Assembly: GCA_016721465.1 (NCBI GenBank)
Contig: JADKIA010000031.1
Coordinates: forward strand, 372,001-436,000
Source: Ideonella sp.
GTDB taxonomy: Bacteria; Pseudomonadota; Gammaproteobacteria; Burkholderiales; Burkholderiaceae_C
DNA: 64,000 nt
Reading direction: 5' to 3'
The stretch's first letter is position 1, and each line of letters starts with the position of its first letter. Made by a program: the position numbers and the translations under genes. A model generated the notes under the pieces. That model saw only the letters and a list, made by a program, of their open reading frames with translations. It was not told where the DNA came from and searched no databases. This document shows positions 58,671 through 64,000 of the stretch, one piece after another.

Positions 58671-59414
58671 TCAGGCCTTGCCCTGGCTGGCCACGGCCGC
58701 AGCGGCCTTGGCCACCGCTTCGGGGTCGCCGAGGTAGTTGCGGCTGATCGGCTTGAGATCGGCGTCCAGCTCGTAGACCAAGGGCACGCCGTTGGGGATG
58801 TTCAGACCAACGATGTCGGCGTCGCTGATGCCGTCGAGGTGCTTCACCAGCGCCCGGATCGAGTTGCCGTGTGCGGCGATCACGATGCGCTGGCCACCGC
58901 GAATGGCCGGCGCCAACAGCTCATCCCAACACGGCATCACGCGGGCCACGGTGTCCTTCAGGCATTCGGTCAACGGCACCTGTCCGGGGGCGAGCTTGGC
59001 GTAGCGGATGTCGTCGCGCTGGCCGCGTGGGTCGGCGGCGTCCAACACCGGCGGCGGAATGTCGTAGCTTCGGCGCCAGATGAGCACCTGCGCATCGCCG
59101 TACTGCTTGGCCGTGTCGGCCTTGTTCAGTCCCTGCAGGGCGCCATAGTGGCGCTCGTTGAGACGCCAGTCATTCACCACCGGCAGCCAGGTGCGGTCCA
59201 TCTGGTCCAGCGTGTGCCAAAGGGTCCAGATCGCGCGCTTGAGCACCGAGGTGTAGGCCACGTCGAAGTCCAGCCCTGCTGCCTTCAGCAGCCGGCCGGC
59301 TTCCTTGGCCTGCTCCACGCCGGTGGGCGTCAGGTCGACATCGGTCCAGCCCGTGAAGCGGTTCTCCAGGTTCCAGGTGGATTCGCCGTGGCGGATGAGA
59401 ACGAGCTTGTGCAT
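58671..59414 (-). CDS. gpmA: 2,3-bisphosphoglycerate-dependent phosphoglycerate mutase
   Basis: A 247-residue glycolytic enzyme interconverting 3- and 2-phosphoglycerate. The phosphohistidine is His9 in LVLIRHGESTWNLENRFTGW. The second His is in VIAAHGNSIRALVKHL, and NERHYGALQGLNK is the substrate loop. The dPGM-specific length and the C-terminal YLGDPEAV tail are normal. It diverges from the rhodanese gene; the 79-base gap holds a TATAAT box. Confidence 0.97.
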   Translation of the reverse strand: MHKLVLIRHGESTWNLENRFTGWTDVDLTPTGVEQAKEAGRLLKAAGLDFDVAYTSVLKRAIWTLWHTLDQMDRTWLPVVNDWRLNERHYGALQGLNKADTAKQYGDAQVLIWRRSYDIPPPVLDAADPRGQRDDIRYAKLAPGQVPLTECLKDTVARVMPCWDELLAPAIRGGQRIVIAAHGNSIRALVKHLDGISDADIVGLNIPNGVPLVYELDADLKPISRNYLGDPEAVAKAAAAVASQGKA

Positions 59415-59450
59415 GGGGGTGTGTTTGGTGTCAGGGGCAACGGTGAATTC

Positions 59451-59456
59451 TATAAT
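59451..59456 (+). promoter_or_regulatory. TATAAT -10 box upstream of the rhodanese-grxC-secB-gpsA series
   Basis: A perfect consensus TATAAT lies 37 bases before the rhodanese GTG start. TTGGTG at 59425-59430 is a candidate -35 but with a 20-base spacer, so the -35 assignment is weak. The start of transcription would be near 59463. Confidence 0.5.
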
Positions 59457-59493
59457 CCGCACCCTTTGACGTCCGAAGCGAAGCGAACCCCCT

Positions 59494-59901
59494 GTGAAGT
59501 TCATCATCGACAACTGGATGCTTGTGCTGATGGCCGCCCTGTCGGGTGGCCTGTTGGTGTGGCACACGCTGCAAAAGCAGCAAGCCGGCGCCGTCGGCAC
59601 CGCCGAGGCCGTGCGTCTGATCAACCGCGAAAAGGCGGTGCTGATCGACGTCTGTGAGCCGGCCGAGTTCGCTGCAGGCCACGCCAGCGGCGCGCGCAAC
59701 ATCCCGATGGGCCGGCTGGATGGCGCCAAGGAACTGCCGAGCAACAAGGCGCTGCCGCTGGTGCTGTTGTGTGCTTCAGGCGCGCGGGCAGGGCGGGCGG
59801 CGGCACAGCTGCGCAAGGCTGGTTACGACGGCGCCATTGCGGTGTCCGGCGGGCTGGCCGCCTGGCGCGAGGCGGGACTGCCCACCGAGAGATCGGCCTG
59901 A
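59494..59901 (+). CDS. membrane-anchored rhodanese-like protein
   Basis: A 135-residue protein: an N-terminal membrane helix (about 8-25) then a rhodanese domain with LIDVCEPAEFAAGHASGARNIPMG and the active-site loop LLCASGARAG, Cys93. It may handle persulfide sulfur or serve as a sensor at the inner membrane. In Proteobacteria this rhodanese precedes grxC-secB-gpsA, and the same order is found here. The start is GTG. Confidence 0.92.
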   Translation: MKFIIDNWMLVLMAALSGGLLVWHTLQKQQAGAVGTAEAVRLINREKAVLIDVCEPAEFAAGHASGARNIPMGRLDGAKELPSNKALPLVLLCASGARAGRAAAQLRKAGYDGAIAVSGGLAAWREAGLPTERSA

Positions 59902-60009
59902 GCGTCGAGGTCGCCATGGCCATGGCCCAGTGTCCGCGGCACTGCAAAGGCTTTGGCGCCGCGACACAATGACCGCTTCACCTTCACGTCTGCCCTCGAG
60001 GCCACGCCC

Positions 60010-60270
60010 ATGAACGCCGTTCGCATGTACACCACGCAGGTCTGCCCGTTTTGCCTGCGCGCCAAGGCCCTGCTCAAGCAGCGCGGCGTGGCCCAGATCG
60101 ATGAGATCCGGGTCGACCTCGATGTGACCGAACGCGACCGCATGATCGAACTCACTGGCCGCCGCACGGTGCCGCAGATCTTCATTGGCGAGGTGCACGT
60201 GGGCGGTTGCGACGAACTCATGGCGCTGGACCAGCGCGGTGGCCTCACCCCCCTGCTGCAGGGGGCCTGA
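60010..60270 (+). CDS. grxC: glutaredoxin 3
   Basis: An 86-residue dithiol glutaredoxin. The active site is VCPFC (Cys12, Cys15), the cis-Pro segment is RRTVPQIFIGEVHVGGCDEL, and the GG turn binds glutathione. It reduces disulfides and supports ribonucleotide reductase. The ATG at 60010 is 108 bases after the rhodanese stop. A CACAAT box at about 59964 could be an internal promoter. Confidence 0.95.
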   Translation: MNAVRMYTTQVCPFCLRAKALLKQRGVAQIDEIRVDLDVTERDRMIELTGRRTVPQIFIGEVHVGGCDELMALDQRGGLTPLLQGA

Positions 60271-60326
60271 GCCCGGCGTCGCGCCCCGGCGCGACAGGCG
60301 GCTGCGCCATAATCGCAAATGCAGCC

Positions 60327-60362
60327 AGCCCGCACCCCTGTCGGCGTGCGGGCTTTTCTTTT
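60327..60362 (+). terminator. intrinsic terminator/attenuator hairpin between grxC and secB
   Basis: AGCCCGCAC (60327-60335) and GTGCGGGCT (60346-60354) form a perfect 9-bp GC-rich stem around a 10-base loop, followed by TTTCTTTTC, a good U-tract. A CATAAT -10-like hexamer at 60308-60313 lies just upstream, so transcripts starting there would meet the hairpin within about 10-15 bases. SecB starts 21 bases after the U-tract begins. Confidence 0.7.
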
Positions 60363-60382
60363 CTCCAGCTTGAATGCACACC

Positions 60383-60838
60383 ATGGCCGAACAAGACCAA
60401 GATCCCGTGTTCCAGATCCAGCGCATGTACCTGAAGGATCTGTCGCTCGAGCAGCCGAATTCGCCGCAGATCCTGCTGGAACAGCAGCAACCTCAGGTCG
60501 ACATCAACCTGGCCATGGCCGCGGGCGGCATCAGCGACGGCATCTTCGAGGTCACCGTCACGGCCACCGTCACCACCAAGGTGGCTGAGAAGGTGCTGTT
60601 CCTGGTGGAGGCCAAACAGGCCGGCATCTTCGAGATCCGCAACATCCCGCAGGAACAGATGCAAGGCATCCTCGGCATGGTCTGCCCGCAGATGATCTAC
60701 CCCTATTTGCGTGCCATCGTGTCCGACATCTGCACGCGTGCAGGCTTCCCGCCGATCATGCTGACAGAAGTGAACTTCCAGGCCATGTTCGAGGCCCAGC
60801 AGGCGCAGGCTGGCGGCAACGGGTCGCAGCCGAACTGA
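60383..60838 (+). CDS. secB: protein-export chaperone SecB
   Basis: A 151-residue tetrameric chaperone that holds preproteins unfolded and passes them to SecA. FQIQRMYLKDLSLEQPNSP is the signature N-terminal segment, followed by VEAKQAGIFEIRNIPQEQM and the LYPYLR-type (IYPYLRAIVSDICTRAGFPP) core. The start is the second ATG (60383), giving MAEQDQD. It is followed by gpsA 12 bases later, as in E. coli grxC-secB-gpsA. Confidence 0.97.
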   Translation: MAEQDQDPVFQIQRMYLKDLSLEQPNSPQILLEQQQPQVDINLAMAAGGISDGIFEVTVTATVTTKVAEKVLFLVEAKQAGIFEIRNIPQEQMQGILGMVCPQMIYPYLRAIVSDICTRAGFPPIMLTEVNFQAMFEAQQAQAGGNGSQPN

Positions 60839-60850
60839 TTGCGCCAGGCG

Positions 60851-61834
60851 ATGCGCATCGCCGTGCTGGGGGCAGGCGCTTGGGGCACGGCCCTGGCGGC
60901 GTCTGCCGCAGATCGACACGAGGTGATGTTGTGGGCGCGTGACCCGACGCAGGCCCGTGCCATGCAGGCCCTGGGCCGCAACGAGCGCTACCTGCCCGAG
61001 GTGGTCTTGCCGACGACGCTGCGCCTGACGGCCGATCTCGGCGAGGCTCTGGGCTGGGGTGCAAGCGGTGTGCTGGTCATTGCCACGCCCATGGCCGGTT
61101 TGCGTGAGATGCTGGGCCGCGTGCCCGCAACCGCACCGGTGTTCTGGCTGTGCAAGGGCTTCGAGGCAGAGACCGGGGAACTGGGCCATGAAATTGCGCG
61201 GATGCTCCGGCCCCGCGCGCCCGCAGGCGTCTTGTCGGGCCCCAGCTTCGCGCTGGAGGTGGCACGTCGGCAGCCCACGGCCCTGGTGGCGGCCAGCACC
61301 GACGAGGCCTTGTCGAGCCTGGCGGTGCAAGCCTTTCACAGCGACGTGCTGCGCATCTACACCTCGGTCGATCCCATCGGCGTGGAAGTGGGCGGCGCAG
61401 TGAAGAACGTGATGGCGATCGCCACGGGCATCGCCGACGGCCTGTCACTGGGACAGAACGCGCGGGCGGCGCTGATCACGCGTGGCCTGGCCGAGATGAC
61501 CCGCCTGGGGCTGGCCCTGGGCGGCAGGACCGAAACCATGATGGGGCTGGCCGGGCTGGGCGACTTGGTGCTCACCGCCACGGGCGATCTGTCGCGCAAT
61601 CGCCGAGTGGGCCTGATGCTGGCCAGTGGCCAGGCCTTGGCCGACATCCTGCATCGGCTGGGTCATGTGGCTGAAGGCGTCTACAGCGCTCCCACGGTGC
61701 TGAGGCGTGCTCGCGGCCTGGCCGTCGACATGCCCATCACCGAGGGAGTGGTGGCGGTGCTGCAAGGCAGACTGACGCCCGCCCAAGCCTTGCAATTGCT
61801 GATGTCGCGCGAGGCGCGTGCCGAAGCCGATTGA
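60851..61834 (+). CDS. gpsA: glycerol-3-phosphate dehydrogenase [NAD(P)+]
   Basis: A 327-residue enzyme making glycerol-3-phosphate for phospholipids. N-terminal RIAVLGAGAWGTALA binds NAD(P), GPSFALEVARRQPTALVAA is the conserved block, AVKNVMAIATGIADGLSLG carries the catalytic Lys, and GLAGLGDLVLTATGDLSRNRR is diagnostic. The ATG at 60851 gives the family start. The stop is 20 bases before the convergent trmL stop. Confidence 0.97.
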   Translation: MRIAVLGAGAWGTALAASAADRHEVMLWARDPTQARAMQALGRNERYLPEVVLPTTLRLTADLGEALGWGASGVLVIATPMAGLREMLGRVPATAPVFWLCKGFEAETGELGHEIARMLRPRAPAGVLSGPSFALEVARRQPTALVAASTDEALSSLAVQAFHSDVLRIYTSVDPIGVEVGGAVKNVMAIATGIADGLSLGQNARAALITRGLAEMTRLGLALGGRTETMMGLAGLGDLVLTATGDLSRNRRVGLMLASGQALADILHRLGHVAEGVYSAPTVLRRARGLAVDMPITEGVVAVLQGRLTPAQALQLLMSREARAEAD

Positions 61835-61854
61835 TCGCTTGCCCCGGCGCCGGC

Positions 61855-62328
61855 TCAGGCCGACGTGCCGGCATAGCCGCACTGCCGCCAAGCGTCGAAC
61901 ACGACCACGGCCACCGCATTGCTGAGGTTCAGGCTGCGCTGGCCCGCGCGCATCGGCAGGCGCAGGCGCTGGCGCGGCGCAAACGAGTCGCGCAGCGCCG
62001 GCGGCAGGCCGGCGGTTTCGCTGCCGAAAACGAACCAGTCACCCGGGGCGAACTCGGCTCGCGCGAGCGATTGGCCGCCTTGGGTGGTGAAGGCGAAGCA
62101 ACGGTCCGCTGCCGGCGCCTCGGTCTGCAGCAACGCTTGCCACGAGGCATGACGCCGAAGTTCAGCGTACTCGTGGTAGTCCAGTCCCGCGCGGCGCAAC
62201 AAGCGGTCCTCCATCGAGAAACCCAGCGGTTCGACCAGATGCAGGCGGCAACCCGTGTTGGCCGCGAGTCGAATCACGTTGCCGGTGTTCGGCGGGATTT
62301 CGGGGTGGACGAGCACGATGTTGAACAT
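61855..62328 (-). CDS. trmL: tRNA (cytidine(34)-2'-O)-methyltransferase
   Basis: A 157-residue SPOUT methyltransferase with a trefoil knot that methylates the ribose of wobble position 34 in tRNA-Leu. The start VLVHPEIPPNTGNVIRLAANTG, then FVFGSETAGLPPALRDSF and the knot RSLNLSNAVAVVVFDAWRQ are diagnostic. GACAAT lies 8 bases before the ATG on the minus strand. Normal length. Confidence 0.96.
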   Translation of the reverse strand: MFNIVLVHPEIPPNTGNVIRLAANTGCRLHLVEPLGFSMEDRLLRRAGLDYHEYAELRRHASWQALLQTEAPAADRCFAFTTQGGQSLARAEFAPGDWFVFGSETAGLPPALRDSFAPRQRLRLPMRAGQRSLNLSNAVAVVVFDAWRQCGYAGTSA

Positions 62329-62401
62329 GGGCGGTCATTGTCGTGCAGCGGCAACGGGGCGTGGCCGCTGCGCATCGATTGCCCAGACCCACTCGGGTGG
62401 T

Positions 62402-63139
62402 TCAATCGGTGCGTGGCGTACGCGCCAGCACCCAAACCTGCACCCCTGCGGCCCCAGCCAGCTTCAAGGCGTGTGCCGCCGCGTTGGCGCTGGCGCCGGT
62501 GGTCATGACGTCGTCGATGAGCGCGACATGGCGCCCATGCACGTGAGCCACGTGGGCCGGATCCACCCACAACGCGTCGCGCAGGTTGGTTTCGCGCTGT
62601 TGTCGCGTCAGGCCCACCTGGTGCGGTGTGTCTCGCCAGCGCTGCAGCAGGTCCGGACGGGCTTCGATGTGCAAGCATTCACCGAGGTGCCGAGCCAACT
62701 CCCAGGCCTGGTTGTAGCCGCGCTCGCGCAGGCGGGCCACACTCAGGGGCATCGGAACCAACAGGGTCGTCGGGGCTTTCGGTGCCTGCGCAAGCGCTGC
62801 CGCCATGCGCCTGGACAAGGCCAGTGCCAATTCCGGCTGTTGGCGGAACTTGAAGCGGGTGATCAGGCCGTCCCACGGAAACTCGTAGTCGGCCACCGCG
62901 CGGGCGCCATCGAATTCGGGTGTCTCACGCTGGCAGGCCCCGCAGGGCAAGTCGGCATGCCCGGGCAGGGCGCAACGCGGGCAGCGTGGCACGGGTGCCG
63001 CGAACCGCAGAACACAACGCCTGCAAAGGGCCTCGGTACCCCAATCGCCACAGAGCTCGCACTGGCGCGGCCAGGCCGCCACGCCGCGCCCCAGCCAGCG
63101 CTTCCACCGGGCAGCAGGGGCAGGTTGGGCGTAAACCAT
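62402..63139 (-). CDS. ComF family phosphoribosyltransferase-like protein
   Basis: A 245-residue protein. The N-terminal zinc-ribbon-like region has Cys27/30/39/42 (CELCG, CRRC), then CPRC and CGAC pairs; the C-terminal PRTase domain has LVPMPLSVARLRERGYNQA and the PRPP loop VALIDDVMTTGASA. It relates to ComFC/GntX of DNA uptake and amidophosphoribosyl-type enzymes. The start at 63139 is preferred; TATATT sits 6 bases upstream and no ribosome-binding site is seen, so the mRNA may be leaderless. ATGs at 63163 and 63193 are alternatives but would overlap the divergent gene. Confidence 0.85.
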   Translation of the reverse strand: MVYAQPAPAARWKRWLGRGVAAWPRQCELCGDWGTEALCRRCVLRFAAPVPRCPRCALPGHADLPCGACQRETPEFDGARAVADYEFPWDGLITRFKFRQQPELALALSRRMAAALAQAPKAPTTLLVPMPLSVARLRERGYNQAWELARHLGECLHIEARPDLLQRWRDTPHQVGLTRQQRETNLRDALWVDPAHVAHVHGRHVALIDDVMTTGASANAAAHALKLAGAAGVQVWVLARTPRTD

Positions 63140-63153
63140 GGCCTCAATATACT
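63125..63153. promoter_or_regulatory. divergent comF/bioC-like promoter with overlapping -10 elements
   Basis: The 22 bases between the two starts hold TATACT (63148-63153, plus) and the overlapping TATATT (63151 to 63146, minus). The plus-strand box has TTGGGC at 63125-63130 with an ideal 17-base spacer, and 8 bases separate it from the ATG at 63162. The minus-strand box is 6 bases from the comF ATG. No Shine-Dalgarno site is present on either side. Confidence 0.5.
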
Positions 63154-63161
63154 GGCTGGCC

Positions 63162-64000
63162 ATGCCGGCCGCACCAGCTTCCCGCCTTCCCATCGATGCT
63201 GTGGCCCAGGAGCACCTGATGCGGCGCCTGGCCCGCGTGGAAGGCGCGCCATGGCTGCATCAGGAAGTGGCGCGCCGCATGGCCGATCGCTTGAAGCTCT
63301 TTCGCGACCAGCCTTCGGACTGGATCGATTGGTGGGGCGCCTTGGCAGGTGGGGCGACTGCGGTGGCCGCGGTGTTGCCGCGGTCTCGGCGACTGGTGGT
63401 CGAGCCCAGCGATGAATGGGTGCTGCGCAGTCGGCAGCTGGCGCGTGGCCCTTGGTGGTCGATCCTTGGGCGCGGGCCTGCACAGCAACGCATCGGCCTG
63501 GTCGCCGATGCCTCGCCAGCGCAGGCATCGATGGTGTGGGCCAACATGATGCTGCACCTTTGCCCGAATCCGCCGGGGTGCATGGCACAGTGGCACGCCG
63601 CCTTGAAGGTCGGGGGCATCCTGATGTTTTCGACGCTCGGCCCGGACAGTCTGCGTGAGCTGCGTGCGCTGTATGCCGAGCAGGGCTGGCCCGCGCCGCA
63701 TGCGCCCTTCACCGACATGCACGACATCGGCGACCAGTTGGTGCACAGCGGCTTTGCCGACCCGGTGATGGACCAGGAGCGCATTGTGCTGAACTGGTCA
63801 TCGCCGCAAGCCATGCTGACCGAGATGCGCACCATGGGTGCCAACCTTTCGCCGACGCGGCCGCCTGGCTTGCACACGCCGCGTTGGCTTGCGCGCTTGC
63901 GCGACGCACTGGCTCAGCGGGCCGACGCGCAGGGTCGGATCCACCTGAGTTTCGAGGTGGTCTATGGGCATGCGTTCAAGGCAATGCCCAAAGTCGCACG
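63162..64000 (+). CDS. BioC-like SAM-dependent methyltransferase (partial, C-terminus beyond window)
   Basis: 279 codons are visible and the frame is open at the window end. The block LMFSTLGPDSLRELRALY matches the BioC family (malonyl-ACP methyltransferase that starts biotin synthesis), and the divergent comF neighbour is the usual BioC context in betaproteobacteria. SAM motif I is not canonical: where DxGxGxG is expected the sequence reads GALAGGATAV (59-68), followed by LVVEPSDEW with Glu81 as a possible ribose ligand. The early part (LARVEGAPWLHQEVARRMADRL) follows BioC. The activity as BioC is therefore uncertain. Confidence 0.7.
   Translation, partial: MPAAPASRLPIDAVAQEHLMRRLARVEGAPWLHQEVARRMADRLKLFRDQPSDWIDWWGALAGGATAVAAVLPRSRRLVVEPSDEWVLRSRQLARGPWWSILGRGPAQQRIGLVADASPAQASMVWANMMLHLCPNPPGCMAQWHAALKVGGILMFSTLGPDSLRELRALYAEQGWPAPHAPFTDMHDIGDQLVHSGFADPVMDQERIVLNWSSPQAMLTEMRTMGANLSPTRPPGLHTPRWLARLRDALAQRADAQGRIHLSFEVVYGHAFKAMPKVA

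Noticed and set aside
1..64000. Search by eye for tRNA/rRNA genes, CRISPR repeats, phage or plasmid genes and complete IS elements.
   Set aside because: None seen; all recognised genes are core metabolic, envelope or motility functions. Small RNAs cannot be excluded by reading alone.

Overview
This window is core chromosome of a high-GC betaproteobacterium in the order Burkholderiales, most likely in the Sphaerotilaceae/Comamonadaceae neighbourhood (Rubrivivax-Leptothrix-Methylibium type). The evidence is gene content and order: tsaB-rimI-UDG; accB-accC-prmA-DUF3426-PfkB kinase; thiD/hemL next to rubredoxin-pilGHIJ-chpA; yqgE-ruvX-pyrR-pyrB-pyrX; grx-secB-gpsA-trmL-comF/bioC. The assignment rests on recognised families and synteny. 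I see no rRNA, tRNA, CRISPR array, prophage or complete insertion sequence. Coding density is very high and no gap exceeds about 270 bases. The one mobile-looking item is a 105-bp near-palindrome at 12952-13056.

Layout. 2-3211: the 3' end of a TsaC/Sua5 gene, two SGNH/GDSL lipoproteins and an OmpW porin. 3295-6770: tsaB, rimI, a family-4 uracil-DNA glycosylase and a PAS-PAS-GGDEF protein. 6812-12951: glmU, two small lipoproteins, a minus-strand ttcA-folB-pteridine-reductase-like cluster, and a divergent MidA-like methyltransferase. 12952-21425: the palindromic element, DUF2905, then slt-NDUFA9-like-cca, a GST, a LysR/DUF2917 divergent pair, TfoX, 5-formyl-THF cyclo-ligase and a second OmpW. 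21644-26402: accB-accC-prmA-DUF3426-kinase. 26672-39421: a long minus-strand series covering TlpA, an unknown 200-aa protein, mtgA, aroE, TonB-like, RNB nuclease, a Cds1-like PLP enzyme, FabG-like SDR, YqiA, mpl, mutarotase, hemL and a ThiD-like kinase. 39581-51140: rubredoxin, the complete Pil-Chp twitching-motility chemosensory operon with a 2153-residue ChpA/PilL, and an appended diguanylate cyclase. 51162-58592: photolyase (minus), then yqgE-ruvX-pyrR-pyrB-pyrX-plsC and a degenerate HD-GYP protein. 58671-64000: gpmA, rhodanese-grxC-secB-gpsA, trmL, comF and a BioC-like methyltransferase that runs off the window.

How the genes work together. Several clusters are translationally coupled by ATGA, GTGA or TGATG overlaps: folB/ttcA, aroE/mtgA, Cds1-like/RNB, yqiA/fabG, mutarotase/hemL, yqgE/ruvX/pyrR/pyrB/pyrX. 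The pyr cluster pairs aspartate carbamoyltransferase with a dihydroorotase homologue that has lost its metal ligands, which points to a structural ATCase subunit. The Pil-Chp operon links surface sensing (PilJ, ChpA) to two response regulators (PilG, PilH) and to a c-di-GMP synthase placed 24 bases downstream. Peptidoglycan functions recur (glmU, slt, mtgA, mpl).

Most notable observations: the near-palindromic element inserted exactly at a stop codon with a TGA duplication; a set of genes with -10-like hexamers only 6-8 bases before the start codon, suggesting leaderless mRNAs and compact divergent promoters; several enzyme homologues with altered catalytic residues (PyrX, HD-GYP, ThiD-like, BioC-like, first GDSL); a 184-bp tail-to-tail coding overlap between DUF2917 and TfoX; and a hairpin terminator between grxC and secB just after a possible promoter. 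I did not find a clearly new multi-gene system. The closest candidates are the ChpA-diguanylate cyclase unit and the esterase-lipoprotein/OmpW cluster.
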